A stretch of DNA of 10,086 nt from assembly GCA_029933365.1 (NCBI GenBank), contig JAOZOH010000103.1, forward strand, positions 1 to 10,086. The letters are read 5' to 3'. Positions 1 through 6,958 of the stretch are shown piece after piece. The number at the start of each line of letters is the position of its first letter. Position 1 is the stretch's first letter. The translations under genes were made by a program, and so were the position numbers. The DNA comes from Desulfuromusa sp. (lineage in GTDB: Bacteria > Desulfobacterota > Desulfuromonadia > Desulfuromonadales > Geopsychrobacteraceae). The notes below the pieces were generated by a model. It was not told where the DNA came from and made no database searches. It saw only the letters and a program-made list of their open reading frames with translations.

Positions 1-983
1 GTTATAGCCGTGTAGAAGTAGCAAAAGAAGACAATAAAGGCAATATAAAAAATATTGTACACCCAGTGTGATGGCGACAGATAAGCGGACATTGTCTTCA
101 CCCAGGGCGCATCAATAAAGTTTGCTATAGTTGCAGGGAACATCATAATAGAACTTGCAAAGATTGGCGGAATGACACCACTCATATTAATTTTCAGTGG
201 CAGATGACTCGCTTGTCCACCCATATTGCGCATGCCCACAACACGCTTAGCATAGTGAATAGGCACCCGCCGCTGGGCACGTTCCATGTACACAATTGCA
301 CCAACAGTTACAAACATTAAAGCAAGAATAAAGACGACAATAGTCGGCGACATGGCGCCGGTTTGCACCAAACGAATCGAGTTAACGATAGCGGAAGGCA
401 TTCCGGCCACGATACCAGCAAAAATAATCAAAGAGATACCATTACCAATACCCCGTTCCGTAATTTGCTCACCCAGCCACATGATAAAGGCGGTACCAGC
501 TGTCAGGGTAATAACCGTCATTAAAATAAACCCAACGCCGGGATCAGGAACGACAGGCTCACCAGCAGGACCTACCATCGACTGTAAACCAGTTGCGATA
601 CCAGTCCCTTGGATTATTGCCAGGACAATCGTACCGTAACGTGTGTATTCTGTGATTTTTTTGCGCCCAGCCTCACCTTCCTTAGAAAGCTTTTCAATCG
701 GTTCAAAAACAACAGTTAACAGTTGCAGAATGATCGATGCACTGATGTACGGCATAATCCCGAGAGCGAAAACAGCCATTTGCTGCAGAGCACCCCCAGT
801 GAATGCACTGACCAGACCGAGTAACGTTCCCTCTGTTCCCTCAAAAAACTTGGCGAGAACCTGGGCATCGATACCGGGAGTCGGGACATGACAACCCACC
901 CTGTACACAGCCAGCATAGACAGAGTGAAGAGAATCCTCCGCCGCAGCTCGGGAATAGCTAGTATATTCTGCAGCGTTGACAT
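1..983 (-). CDS. secY: Protein translocase subunit SecY (N-terminal 327 residues, cut by window edge)
   Basis: SecY is the membrane channel of the general secretion pathway. It works with SecE/SecG and is fed by SecA or by ribosomes. The frame stays open from the ATG at 983 to base 1, giving about three quarters of a usual SecY of about 435 residues. Visible hydrophobic segments lie near residues 17-35, 70-92, 115-135, 151-171, 181-203, 213-233, 267-290 and 307 onward. The plug region is around 52-70. Family motifs include FALGIMPYISASI (73-85), GEAGRKK (103-109), GIGNGISLIIF (178-188) and the cytosolic loop QRRVPIHYAKR (237-247), which belongs to the face that meets SecA or the ribosome. It is the last gene seen of the spc block and starts 3 bases after the rplO stop, so translational coupling is likely. 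The C-terminal part lies outside the window. No frameshift is seen. Confidence 0.97.
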   Translation of the reverse strand, partial: MSTLQNILAIPELRRRILFTLSMLAVYRVGCHVPTPGIDAQVLAKFFEGTEGTLLGLVSAFTGGALQQMAVFALGIMPYISASIILQLLTVVFEPIEKLSKEGEAGRKKITEYTRYGTIVLAIIQGTGIATGLQSMVGPAGEPVVPDPGVGFILMTVITLTAGTAFIMWLGEQITERGIGNGISLIIFAGIVAGMPSAIVNSIRLVQTGAMSPTIVVFILALMFVTVGAIVYMERAQRRVPIHYAKRVVGMRNMGGQASHLPLKINMSGVIPPIFASSIMMFPATIANFIDAPWVKTMSAYLSPSHWVYNIFYIAFIVFFCYFYTAI

Positions 984-986
984 AAT

Positions 987-1427
987 TTAGAGGACCTCAA
1001 CCTTACCACCAGCTGCTTCTATTTTTGCTGCAGCAGACTTACTAAACTTGTGTGCTTTAACAGTTAGTGCTTTAGTTAAATCACCATCTGCTAAGATCTT
1101 GATTCCGTCCTTAATACCGCTGACCAAACCAGCTGTTCCGTACAACTCCAAGTCAACCACTGAACCAGAATCAAAAACCTCAAGATCACGCAAGTTTACC
1201 AAATTATAGACCTTCTTATTTCTGGAGACAAAACCACGCTTTGGGATTCTCCGCTGCAGAGGCATTTGACCACCCTCAAAACCGGGCTTAACGCCACCAC
1301 CACTGCGAGCATTCTGCCCTTTGTGTCCTTTGCCAGAAGTTTTTCCGGTTCCAGAACCAATGCCTCGACCAATACGTTTTCTATTCTTTGTTGAACCGGG
1401 AACCGGCTTAAGATTGCTTAAATCCAT
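987..1427 (-). CDS. rplO: 50S ribosomal protein L15
   Basis: L15 is a late-assembling large-subunit protein that threads a basic, glycine-rich N-terminal extension into 23S rRNA. The 146-residue length is normal. The N-terminus carries the family signature: [21 protein letters not shown] at about 18-38, then [17 protein letters not shown] at 41-57 and RRIPKRGF at 59-66. A globular C-terminal domain ends in [12 protein letters not shown]. The ATG at 1427 is preceded by AGAGGA at a normal distance. It follows rpmD by 21 bases and precedes secY by 3 bases, the classical L30-L15-SecY order. The stop is TAA. Confidence 0.98.
   Translation of the reverse strand: MDLSNLKPVPGSTKNRKRIGRGIGSGTGKTSGKGHKGQNARSGGGVKPGFEGGQMPLQRRIPKRGFVSRNKKVYNLVNLRDLEVFDSGSVVDLELYGTAGLVSGIKDGIKILADGDLTKALTVKAHKFSKSAAAKIEAAGGKVEVL
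994..998 (-). promoter_or_regulatory. Ribosome-binding site of secY inside the rplO 3' end
   Basis: On the minus strand GAGGT lies 10 bases before the secY ATG, and it is also part of the last codons of rplO (Val-Glu-Val-Leu-stop). The spacing is slightly long. Placement inside the upstream gene suggests that secY initiation depends on ribosomes finishing rplO. That dependence is inferred, not shown. Confidence 0.55.
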
Positions 1428-1448
1428 CTTACTATCCTCTGCGTGTTA

Positions 1449-1628
1449 TCAGTCTTCAACCGCAACCATATGTTCAACTTTTCGGATCATCCCACGAATT
1501 TCCGGGGTATCCTGCAAAGCAACTGTCTGATGCAAACGATTCAATCCGAGCCCCTTAAGCACTTTGGCAAAATAGGCTTTACGACCGATCGGACTTTTTT
1601 TCAGGGTGACTTTTACTTCCGCCGCCAT
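1449..1628 (-). CDS. rpmD: 50S ribosomal protein L30 (59 residues)
   Basis: Small large-subunit protein, easy to miss because it has only 59 residues. Reading the minus strand from the ATG at 1628 gives MAAEVKVTLKKSPIGRK at the start. This is followed by AKVLKGLGLNRLHQTV (21-36) and DTPEIRGMIRKVEHMV (40-55), matching the bacterial L30 fold (VTLxxSxIGR, LGLxxLxxTV, IRGMIxxVxHLV). Length is typical for bacterial L30. AGGAG lies 9 bases upstream of the ATG. It ends in TGA directly followed by an in-frame TAA, a tandem stop. It sits between rpsE and rplO, its universal place in the spc operon. Confidence 0.97.
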   Translation of the reverse strand: MAAEVKVTLKKSPIGRKAYFAKVLKGLGLNRLHQTVALQDTPEIRGMIRKVEHMVAVED

Positions 1629-1655
1629 TGTTTCGTTCTCCTAGATCCTGGAACT

Positions 1656-2147
1656 CTAATCCGTGACAATACCACGACGGGCATTGATCTCTTCAGGGCT
1701 CTTGAGCATTTTCAGTGCACTCATTGTTGCCTTGACTACGTTGTGTGGATTATTCGAACCCAGACATTTAGTCAGTATATTACCAATCCCGACTGCTTCA
1801 AGAATCGGACGAACAGCACCACCTGCAATAACACCCGTACCATCGGACGCCGGCTTCAAAAGCACTCTCCCTGCACCAAACTTGCCGATGACATCATAAG
1901 GGATTGTCCTTCCCTCCTGAATTGGAACCTTTATCAAGCTTTTCTTAGCCTGTTCAACGCCTTTACGGATAGCCTCTGGTACCTCTTTTGCTTTACCGAG
2001 TCCATAACCTACGTGGCCATTTCCATCACCAACAACGACAAGGGCAGAAAAACTAAACCGCCGTCCACCTTTGACAACTTTAGAGTTACGGTTGATATGA
2101 ATGACCCGATCGGTCAATTCTAATTCACTGGGATCAATATGCAGCAC
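1656..2147 (-). CDS. rpsE: 30S ribosomal protein S5
   Basis: S5 binds 16S rRNA near the mRNA entry site and influences decoding accuracy and mRNA unwinding. The 163 residues show the N-terminal double-stranded-RNA-binding-like domain ([30 protein letters not shown], about 24-53). A C-terminal domain follows with [21 protein letters not shown] (90-110) and [13 protein letters not shown] (129-141). The KGGRR loop at 26-30 is where spectinomycin-resistance changes are known in E. coli S5. The start is a GTG at 2147; no in-frame ATG is near, and the family N-terminus begins here. A strong AGGAG sits 7 bases before it. The stop is TAG, and rpmD follows after 27 bases. Confidence 0.98.
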   Translation of the reverse strand: MLHIDPSELELTDRVIHINRNSKVVKGGRRFSFSALVVVGDGNGHVGYGLGKAKEVPEAIRKGVEQAKKSLIKVPIQEGRTIPYDVIGKFGAGRVLLKPASDGTGVIAGGAVRPILEAVGIGNILTKCLGSNNPHNVVKATMSALKMLKSPEEINARRGIVTD

Positions 2148-2154
2148 TAACCTT

Positions 2155-2159
2155 CTCCT
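2155..2159 (-). promoter_or_regulatory. Ribosome-binding site deciding the GTG start of rpsE
   Basis: AGGAG is followed by a 7-base spacer and GTG on the minus strand, abutting the rplR TAG stop. It is the only good purine-rich site near the conserved N-terminus, so it supports the GTG at 2147. Confidence 0.75.
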
Positions 2160-2522
2160 CTACAGCTTTAAGCCGGCTTCCCGAGCAGCATCAGCAAGCG
2201 CCTGAATACGCCCCTGGTACAGAAAACCGTTACGGTCAAAAACGACATTGTTGATATTCTGGTCAAGTGCCTTTTTGGCGATCATACTACCAACAGCCTT
2301 AGCCGCCTCTACATTACCTTTATTGGTCATATCCACATCATTGCCAAGAGTAGAGGCCGCAACTAAAGTTTTGCCGGTTGCATCCTCAATAATCTGGGCA
2401 TAAATATGCTTTGCACTACGAAAAACAGAAAGGCGCGGGCACTCACTGGTTCCTCGTATTTTTTTTCTAACCCTTGCTTGACGTTTAAGTCGTGACTCAC
2501 GTCTCTTTTGGGAAACATCCAC
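2160..2522 (-). CDS. rplR: 50S ribosomal protein L18
   Basis: L18 binds 5S rRNA together with L5 and helps anchor it in the central protuberance. It has 120 residues. The basic N-terminal tail [20 protein letters not shown] (6-25) is followed by the core: [18 protein letters not shown] (30-47), TLVAAST (52-58), [13 protein letters not shown] (73-85), [14 protein letters not shown] (93-106) and the terminal [13 protein letters not shown]. The start is a GTG at 2522 with AAGGAG 7 bases upstream. The nearby ATG two bases downstream is out of frame. It lies 26 bases after rplF and 12 before rpsE. The stop is TAG, and rpsE lies in the same frame with no other stop between. Confidence 0.97.
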   Translation of the reverse strand: MDVSQKRRESRLKRQARVRKKIRGTSECPRLSVFRSAKHIYAQIIEDATGKTLVAASTLGNDVDMTNKGNVEAAKAVGSMIAKKALDQNINNVVFDRNGFLYQGRIQALADAAREAGLKL

Positions 2523-2529
2523 TGTTCTG

Positions 2530-2535
2530 CTCCTT
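2530..2535 (-). promoter_or_regulatory. Ribosome-binding site deciding the GTG start of rplR
   Basis: AAGGAG with a 7-base spacer to GTG on the minus strand. It fixes the rplR start at the GTG. The overlapping ATG two bases on is in another frame and does not give L18. Confidence 0.75.
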
Positions 2536-2548
2536 ACTGAAGAACTAT

Positions 2549-3085
2549 TTACTTACCAGCTTTACCAGCTTTACGCATGATATGCTCATCCGCATACTTA
2601 ATCCCTTTGCCTTTATAGGGCTCAGGTTTGCGGAACGAACGAATCTTCGCAGCGGCAGAACCAACAAGCTGCTTATCTGTCCCCTTCACGGAGAGTTTGG
2701 TCTGTTTTTCAATCTCTACACCTATTCCATCAGGAAGATGATAGACAACTGGATGAGAATAACCCAGAGCCAAAGTCAAAACATTACCGCTTATCTCGGC
2801 ACGATAGCCGACACCATTGATTTCCAAATCCTTTTGAAAACCTGTGGTAACGCCCACAACCATGTTGTTGATCAAAGCCCTAGTAAGACCATGCAAAGCA
2901 CCGTCTTGCTTGTTCTCTGAGGGCGAGGTAACTACAACCTGATCCGTTTCAACTGCAATTGTCATTCTTTCATGCAGTTTTTGCGAAAGCGATCCTTTTG
3001 GCCCGGCAACAGTCATAGCATTCCCATCAAGAGAAATTTTAACTCCTGAAGGGATAGGAACTGGTAATTTACCGATACGTGACAT
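2549..3085 (-). CDS. rplF: 50S ribosomal protein L6
   Basis: L6 binds helix 97 of 23S rRNA near the factor-binding site. I place the start at the ATG at 3085 ([17 protein letters not shown]), the near-universal L6 N-terminus, giving 178 residues. The frame stays open upstream to 3211 inside rpsH, but those 42 residues are not L6-like. AAGGAG lies 9 bases before the ATG at 3085. Two repeated alpha/beta domains are visible: the first with [10 protein letters not shown] (27-36) and [15 protein letters not shown] (65-79), the second with [23 protein letters not shown] (91-113). The RNA-binding end is [20 protein letters not shown] (145-164). The stop is TAA. It sits 22 bases after rpsH. Confidence 0.97.
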   Translation of the reverse strand: MSRIGKLPVPIPSGVKISLDGNAMTVAGPKGSLSQKLHERMTIAVETDQVVVTSPSENKQDGALHGLTRALINNMVVGVTTGFQKDLEINGVGYRAEISGNVLTLALGYSHPVVYHLPDGIGVEIEKQTKLSVKGTDKQLVGSAAAKIRSFRKPEPYKGKGIKYADEHIMRKAGKAGK

Positions 3086-3107
3086 TATTGAAGCTCCTTG
3101 TTCTGTA

Positions 3108-3506
3108 TTACCAGACGGTACAGATAACTTCGCCACCAACTTGAGACTGGCGGGCAGAAGCATCATCAAGAACTCCCTTGGATGTCGACAGAATCGAAAT
3201 ACCAAGGCCATTCTTTACTCGTGGAATCTCATCCTTACCAACATAAACACGACGACCTGGGGTAGAAATTCGTTTTATCTCGTGGATGATTGGCTCCTGG
3301 TTATTATCATACTTCAGATATATACGCAGTATGCCTTGCTTATTATCACTAATAACTTTGGTATTCTTGATGTATCCAAGGTTTTTCAGTACACCTGCTA
3401 CTGCAACCTTGACATTACTCGATGGCATATCAAGTTTAGCGTGACCTGCCATCCCAGCATTTCTAATACGGGTTAACATATCAGCCATCGGATCAGTCAT
3501 AGACAT
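3108..3506 (-). CDS. rpsH: 30S ribosomal protein S8
   Basis: S8 is a primary 16S rRNA-binding protein of the central domain. In E. coli it is also the translational repressor of the spc operon. Its 132 residues are normal. Landmarks are [14 protein letters not shown] (5-18), [21 protein letters not shown] (26-46), the linker [11 protein letters not shown] (80-90) and the RNA-binding C-terminus [18 protein letters not shown] (103-120) with GGEVICTVW. The ATG at 3506 has AAGGAG 8 bases upstream. A second Met at residue 3 is possible but fits the site less well. The stop is TAA. Whether S8 represses this operon here cannot be read from the sequence. Confidence 0.98.
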   Translation of the reverse strand: MSMTDPMADMLTRIRNAGMAGHAKLDMPSSNVKVAVAGVLKNLGYIKNTKVISDNKQGILRIYLKYDNNQEPIIHEIKRISTPGRRVYVGKDEIPRVKNGLGISILSTSKGVLDDASARQSQVGGEVICTVW

Positions 3507-3527
3507 GAATGGATCTCCTTCTTGCTG

Positions 3528-3713
3528 TTACCAGCTGGACTTGACAACTCCAGGAAGCTTACCTTCGGATGCCAGTTTCCGCAGACAAATTCTGCACATA
3601 TCAAATTTGCGATAATAAGCACGCGGACGACCACATATCGGGCAGCGATTATACTCACGAACCGCAAACTTTTTAGGTCGCTTTGCTTTGGCAATCATTG
3701 ATTTTTTCGCCAC
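3528..3713 (-). CDS. rpsN: 30S ribosomal protein S14, zinc-binding short type (type Z)
   Basis: S14 belongs to the 3' domain (head) of the 30S subunit. This is the short 61-residue form, not the roughly 100-residue zinc-free form of E. coli. Two cysteine pairs, C24-P-I-C27 and C40-R-I-C43, form the zinc knuckle within [24 protein letters not shown]. The basic head [21 protein letters not shown] and the tail LPGVVKSSW are typical. The start is a GTG at 3713, with GGAGG 6 bases upstream; the ATG at codon 6 would remove conserved residues. It sits between rplE (22 bases upstream) and rpsH (21 bases downstream). The stop is TAA. Known family behaviour: zinc-free S14 paralogs can replace this form in some bacteria under zinc starvation; none is visible here. 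Confidence 0.98.
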   Translation of the reverse strand: MAKKSMIAKAKRPKKFAVREYNRCPICGRPRAYYRKFDMCRICLRKLASEGKLPGVVKSSW

Positions 3714-3719
3714 AATATT

Positions 3720-3724
3720 CCTCC
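3720..3724 (-). promoter_or_regulatory. Ribosome-binding site deciding the GTG start of rpsN
   Basis: GGAGG with a 6-base spacer before GTG on the minus strand, in the gap after the rplE stop. It supports the GTG at 3713 over the internal ATG at codon 6, which has no site of its own. Confidence 0.75.
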
Positions 3725-3735
3725 GCTTTTCAGCT

Positions 3736-4275
3736 TTATTTTCTAAATGGCATACCGAGACCGGTCAATAGTGCACGACCTTCCTCATCGGTACGAGCCG
3801 TTGTTACAATGGTGATATTCAAACCAGACACCTGAGCTATCTTGTCCAGGTCAATTTCTGGGAATATCAACTGCTCACGAATCCCCAAGGTATAGTTTCC
3901 TCGGCCATCAAAAGCCTTAGCGGAGATCCCTTTAAAATCACGTACCCGCGGCAGTGCAACGTTAACTAAACGATCTAGAAATTCCCAGGCACGGTCTTGA
4001 CGTAAAGTCACACACGCACCAATAGGCATATCTTCACGCAGTTTGAACCCAGCGATCGATTTTTTAGACTTGGTTATAACAGCCTTCTGGCCACTGATTC
4101 TCGCCAACTCATCCACTGCAGATTCCAACAGCTTGGGATTCTGGATTGCCTCACCTAGGCCTACATTCAGAACTATTTTTTCCAATCGGGGAACCTGCAT
4201 AACAGTTTTGTACTGAAACTCCTTCATCAGAGCGGGTACCTGCTCTTGAAGGTATGTCTGTTTTAACCTGGCCAT
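3736..4275 (-). CDS. rplE: 50S ribosomal protein L5
   Basis: L5 binds 5S rRNA and contacts P-site tRNA and the small-subunit head through bridge B1b. Its 179 residues align by eye with E. coli L5 from end to end: [19 protein letters not shown] (26-44), [21 protein letters not shown] (60-80), PIGACVTLR (84-92), [18 protein letters not shown] (99-116), [21 protein letters not shown] (122-142) and the end [17 protein letters not shown]. The ATG at 4275 is preceded by GGAGAG. It follows rplX by 12 bases. In E. coli the S8 repressor site overlaps the start of this gene; I could not convincingly fold an equivalent here. The stop is TAA. Confidence 0.98.
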   Translation of the reverse strand: MARLKQTYLQEQVPALMKEFQYKTVMQVPRLEKIVLNVGLGEAIQNPKLLESAVDELARISGQKAVITKSKKSIAGFKLREDMPIGACVTLRQDRAWEFLDRLVNVALPRVRDFKGISAKAFDGRGNYTLGIREQLIFPEIDLDKIAQVSGLNITIVTTARTDEEGRALLTGLGMPFRK

Positions 4276-4287
4276 CGAACTCTCCGT

Positions 4288-4617
4288 TTATTTATCAACA
4301 CTCTCGTTACATTTCTTACAGAAACGAGTCTTACTGCCGTCCTCTAGCAATCGAACCCCGGTACGCGTTGCCTGATTACACGATCCACAGACAAGCATGA
4401 CATTAGAAAGGCTCAATGGCGCTTCTTTTTCAATAATTCCACCCTCTGGATTAAGCTGATTCGGGCGGGTGTGGCGCTTGATAACGTTGAGGCTTTCGAC
4501 AACAACACGACCTTTTGCAGGATAAACACGCAAAACCTTGCCAGTTTTACCTTGTTCCTTTCCAGCAATAATTTTTACTACATCATTTTTTTTAACATGT
4601 AATTTTGCAACAGACAT
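4288..4617 (-). CDS. rplX: 50S ribosomal protein L24, with a C-terminal cysteine-pair motif
   Basis: L24 is an assembly initiator that binds the 5' region of 23S rRNA near the exit tunnel. It has 109 residues. The N-terminal KOW domain shows VKKNDVVKIIAGKEQGKTGKVLRV (8-31), followed by VESLNVIKRHTRP (40-52) and the EGGIIEKEAPLSLSNVML stretch. The C-terminal part holds C77-G-S-C80 and C100-K-K-C103 around a TRTGVRLLEDG segment, a zinc-ribbon-like arrangement found in a subset of L24 proteins and absent in E. coli L24. Metal binding is inferred from the spacing only. The ATG at 4617 is preceded by GGAGAG. The stop is TAA. It is 26 bases after rplN. Confidence 0.97.
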   Translation of the reverse strand: MSVAKLHVKKNDVVKIIAGKEQGKTGKVLRVYPAKGRVVVESLNVIKRHTRPNQLNPEGGIIEKEAPLSLSNVMLVCGSCNQATRTGVRLLEDGSKTRFCKKCNESVDK

Positions 4618-4643
4618 CGCTTTAACTCTCCAACTGTCTAAAT

Positions 4644-5012
4644 TTATAATACTTCAGGGGCCAGCGAGACAATTTTCATAAAGTGGCGTGCACGCAACTC
4701 ACGAGCAACAGGGCCAAAAATACGGGTACCAAGAGGCTCATTTCCCGTACTGACTACCACTGCAGAATTACCATCAAAGCGAATGAAAGAACCGTCCTGG
4801 CGAGGTATTTCCTTAGCTGTACGAACAATAACAGCGCGAACAACATCGCCTTTCTTGACCTTCGAATTGGGCAAGGCCTCTTTTACGCTACAAATAATAA
4901 TATCGCCGACACCGGCATACTTACGTTTTGAGCCTCCAGGAACTTTGATACAACAAAGTTTCTTGGCTCCCGAGTTATCTGCTACGCTAAGCATTGTTTG
5001 CATCTGAATCAT
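4644..5012 (-). CDS. rplN: 50S ribosomal protein L14
   Basis: L14 lies on the subunit interface, forms inter-subunit bridges and is the docking site of the silencing factor RsfS. The 122 residues are the usual length. Motifs are [19 protein letters not shown] at the N-terminus, [21 protein letters not shown] (26-46), [14 protein letters not shown] (52-65), [15 protein letters not shown] (73-87) and [13 protein letters not shown] (95-107) with [10 protein letters not shown] at the end. The ATG at 5012 has AGGAG upstream, and this site overlaps the rpsQ stop codon 11 bases before. In E. coli this gene opens the separate spc operon; here the short gap leaves no obvious room for a promoter, so it is probably co-transcribed with the S10 block. 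Confidence 0.98.
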   Translation of the reverse strand: MIQMQTMLSVADNSGAKKLCCIKVPGGSKRKYAGVGDIIICSVKEALPNSKVKKGDVVRAVIVRTAKEIPRQDGSFIRFDGNSAVVVSTGNEPLGTRIFGPVARELRARHFMKIVSLAPEVL

Positions 5013-5023
5013 GGCTAGTTCTC

Positions 5024-5290
5024 CTACGCGGTAACGGCTTTTTCTAAAATCTGACGCACACGCCAGCGTTTGCCCTTTGACAGTGGTCTCGTTTCGACAA
5101 TGAGAACCTTATCACCAATACCACAACTATTAGACTCGTCGTGAGCCTTACAGCTGACTTTACGTTTGATGAATTTTTTATATACGCTGTGCTTGACCAG
5201 ATTATCGACCCGGACAACTACAGTTTTGTCCATTTTATCGCTGACAACGACACCGACTCGAGTGCTTCTGTTACCTCGTTCTTCGCTCAT
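5024..5290 (-). CDS. rpsQ: 30S ribosomal protein S17
   Basis: S17 is a primary 16S rRNA-binding protein of the 5' domain with an OB fold. The 88 residues include [20 protein letters not shown] (10-29), [19 protein letters not shown] (34-52), [22 protein letters not shown] (57-78) and a short tail. The ATG at 5290 is preceded by GAGGAAAA. The two cysteines (C47, C56) are isolated and do not form a CxxC knuckle. It follows rpmC by 15 bases and precedes rplN by 11. The stop is TAG. Confidence 0.97.
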   Translation of the reverse strand: MSEERGNRSTRVGVVVSDKMDKTVVVRVDNLVKHSVYKKFIKRKVSCKAHDESNSCGIGDKVLIVETRPLSKGKRWRVRQILEKAVTA

Positions 5291-5305
5291 TTTTCCTCAC
5301 ACACA

Positions 5306-5497
5306 CTAAGCATTCAGCTTGCTGGAAAGAACAGTTTTCACCCGTGCAACGTCTTTACGCACTTGCGCAACCCGGGCTGTATTCTCCAGATGACCGGTAT
5401 GCAACTGAAACTTTAAGTTAAATAATTCCTGCTGCAATTCTTGTGTTTTAGTTTGTAATTCCTCAACACTGAGATCTTTGATTTCACTAACTTTCAT
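5306..5497 (-). CDS. rpmC: 50S ribosomal protein L29
   Basis: L29 is a small helical-hairpin protein beside the exit tunnel, next to L23, near the docking place of trigger factor and the signal recognition particle. I choose the ATG at 5497 ([20 protein letters not shown]), the usual N-terminus, giving 63 residues. An upstream in-frame TTG at 5518 would add seven residues with no family support. Visible are two helices: [20 protein letters not shown] (12-31), and from [19 protein letters not shown] (39-57) to the end. The start lies inside rplP: the two genes overlap by 11 bases in different frames. GAGAGG lies 6 bases upstream, inside the last rplP codons. The stop is TAG, followed in frame by a TGA three codons on. 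Confidence 0.96.
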   Translation of the reverse strand: MKVSEIKDLSVEELQTKTQELQQELFNLKFQLHTGHLENTARVAQVRKDVARVKTVLSSKLNA

Positions 5498-5909
5498 CGC
5501 CAACCTCTCTTCTGACAAACTTTGTCCTCATCGGCAGCTTATGAGCTCCCAGACGAAAAGCTTCTCGCGCCACTTCTTCCGTAACGCCCTGCATCTCATA
5601 GAGCATATGACCAGGTTTAACAACGGCAACCCACTTTTCCGGAGACCCCTTACCTTTACCCATCCGAGTTTCTGCAGGCTTACTGGTTAAGGGCTTATGC
5701 GGAAAAATACGAATCCAGATTTTACCGCCCCGCTTAATATGACGCGTCATCGCACGACGTGCAGCTTCAATTTGACGAGAAGAAAGCCAGCTACACTCCA
5801 AGGCCTGTAAACCATAATCGCCAAAGCTCACCTCAGTACCGCGCGACGCCTGACCGGTCATCCGCCCAGTAAACTGTTTTCTTCGTTTAACTTTTTTCGG
5901 CATTAACAT
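5487..5909 (-). CDS. rplP: 50S ribosomal protein L16
   Basis: L16 sits near the A-site tRNA elbow and is needed for peptidyl-transferase-centre maturation. The 140 residues show [34 protein letters not shown] (24-38), [36 protein letters not shown] (43-78), [20 protein letters not shown] (81-100) and [11 protein letters not shown] near the end. Arg82 corresponds by alignment to the E. coli L16 arginine that is hydroxylated in that species; whether it is modified here is unknown. Of two possible starts, ATG at 5909 or 5903, I take the first: AGGAG lies 9 bases upstream and MLMPKK is common in related bacteria. It ends in a tandem TAG-TGA and overlaps rpmC by 11 bases. Confidence 0.97.
   Translation of the reverse strand: MLMPKKVKRRKQFTGRMTGQASRGTEVSFGDYGLQALECSWLSSRQIEAARRAMTRHIKRGGKIWIRIFPHKPLTSKPAETRMGKGKGSPEKWVAVVKPGHMLYEMQGVTEEVAREAFRLGAHKLPMRTKFVRREVGDES
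5504..5509 (-). promoter_or_regulatory. Ribosome-binding site of rpmC within the end of rplP
   Basis: GAGAGG with a 6-base spacer to ATG on the minus strand. It codes for Arg-Glu-Val near the L16 C-terminus at the same time. It decides the L29 start at 5497 over the upstream TTG. Confidence 0.6.
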
Positions 5910-5925
5910 GACAAGCTACTCCTGA

Positions 5926-6576
5926 TCAGCCGGCAGGCTGTTCTTTCTCTTTACCTAGCACCTCACCTTTAAAGATGAGAACCTTTACGCCGATAATGCC
6001 ATAAGTTGTCATAGCTTCGGCAAATCCATAATCAATATCAGCTCGCAAGGTATGCAGAGGAACGCGACCCTCACGATACCATTCGGTACGACTCATCTCA
6101 GCGCCTCCAAGACGGCCAGCGCAGTTAATTTTGATCCCTTTTGCGCCAAATTTAAGAGCCATGCTGACGCTACGCTTCATGGCACGACGAAAAGCAACCC
6201 GCCGCTCCAGCTGTAAAACGATATTTTCAGCAACAAGCTGCGCGTCAACTTCAGGCTTACGCACCTCCTGAATATTAATAAAACATTCATCATCAGTAAT
6301 CTTGGCAAGATCCTTTTTCAACACTTCCACTTCAGAACCTTTTTTACCAATGATAATCCCAGGGCGAGCAGCAAAAATGTTAATTTTAACCTTGTTCGCG
6401 GCACGCTCCAGCTCAATCTTTGAAATACCTGCGTGATACAGCCGTTTTTTGAGAAAGTTACGCAATTTTAAATCTGCATGTAACTTTACAGCATAATCGG
6501 AATCTGCATACCAGCGGGATTCCCAAGTCCGGTTAATTCCCAGACGAAATCCTATAGGATGAACTTTCTGACCCAA
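5926..6576 (-). CDS. rpsC: 30S ribosomal protein S3, TTG start
   Basis: S3 lies at the mRNA entry channel and takes part in mRNA unwinding together with S4 and S5. It has 216 residues. The N-terminus [13 protein letters not shown] is near invariant and follows directly after a TTG, so the start at 6576 is secure. A type-2 KH domain spans about 40-110, with the RNA-binding loop I-I-I-G-K-K-G-S at 74-81. The C-terminal domain carries [16 protein letters not shown] (125-140), whose Arg130, Arg131 and Lys134 match the mRNA-helicase region of E. coli S3, then [31 protein letters not shown] and a short KEKEQPAG tail. An unusually complete AGGAGGT precedes it. The stop is TGA. It follows rplV by 17 bases. 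Confidence 0.98.
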   Translation of the reverse strand: MGQKVHPIGFRLGINRTWESRWYADSDYAVKLHADLKLRNFLKKRLYHAGISKIELERAANKVKINIFAARPGIIIGKKGSEVEVLKKDLAKITDDECFINIQEVRKPEVDAQLVAENIVLQLERRVAFRRAMKRSVSMALKFGAKGIKINCAGRLGGAEMSRTEWYREGRVPLHTLRADIDYGFAEAMTTYGIIGVKVLIFKGEVLGKEKEQPAG

Positions 6577-6582
6577 AGGGAT

Positions 6583-6589
6583 ACCTCCT
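6583..6589 (-). promoter_or_regulatory. Full-consensus ribosome-binding site for the TTG start of rpsC
   Basis: AGGAGGT on the minus strand followed by ATCCCT and TTG. It is the most complete anti-16S match of the sites checked in the window and stands before the weakest start codon. The pairing looks like compensation, which is an inference. Confidence 0.85.
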
Positions 6590-6593
6590 CGAC

Positions 6594-6926
6594 TTACTTC
6601 ACATCCAGAACCACAGTGATGTGGCTGGTAGGCTTACGAATTCGACTGGCACGACCCTGAGCACGGGGCATAAAACGTTTGAGCGCTGGACCCTGATCAA
6701 CCATAACTGTTTTTACAAACAGCAAGTCTACATCAGAAACACCGCCTTGCTCAGCATTTGCAACAGCAGATTTCAACAATTTTGACAAAATGGGCGCAGT
6801 TTTCTGGGGAGAAACCTGAAGAATATTCATAGCCTCCTGAATCCCTTTGCCACGCACCATATCAACAACGAGTCTCGCCTTACGCGGAGAGAGCCGAACG
6901 TTCCTTAATTTTGCTTGTGCTTCCAT
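6594..6926 (-). CDS. rplV: 50S ribosomal protein L22
   Basis: L22 binds all domains of 23S rRNA, and its long beta hairpin lines the exit tunnel at the constriction. The 110 residues are the usual length. Motifs are [23 protein letters not shown] (5-27), [25 protein letters not shown] (35-59) and the hairpin [29 protein letters not shown] (79-107). No deletion is seen in the hairpin, where macrolide-resistance changes occur in other species. The ATG at 6926 is preceded by AGGAG with a 9-base spacer. It follows rpsS by 32 bases. The stop is TAA. Confidence 0.98.
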   Translation of the reverse strand: MEAQAKLRNVRLSPRKARLVVDMVRGKGIQEAMNILQVSPQKTAPILSKLLKSAVANAEQGGVSDVDLLFVKTVMVDQGPALKRFMPRAQGRASRIRKPTSHITVVLDVK

Positions 6927-6958
6927 CTTTGCGAACTCCTGTCAGAAAACGTGGAACT

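Noticed and set aside
286..891. Two plus-strand open frames opposite secY
   Set aside because: The minus strand codes an intact SecY here; the plus-strand products are low-complexity and not protein-like.
1443..2123. A 226-codon plus-strand open frame opposite rplO, rpmD and rpsE
   Set aside because: It is antisense to three strongly conserved genes, resembles no family, and its length follows from codon use of the real genes.
3086..3211. A 42-residue N-terminal extension of rplF
   Set aside because: It overlaps the end of rpsH in another frame, has no L6 resemblance, and the ATG at 3085 has its own site and the conserved N-terminus.
3497..3694. A 65-codon minus-strand frame overlapping rpsN
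   Set aside because: It is a shifted reading of rpsN; the S14 frame carries the zinc knuckle and conserved sequence.
4250..4300. A possible S8 operator hairpin at the rplE start (AGGT pairing with ACCT in the first codons)
   Set aside because: Only four base pairs with a 12-base loop and no clear match to the S8 site; folding and covariance over relatives would be needed.
5498..5518. A seven-residue extension of rpmC from an upstream TTG
   Set aside because: The family N-terminus starts at 5497 with a fitting ribosome-binding site.
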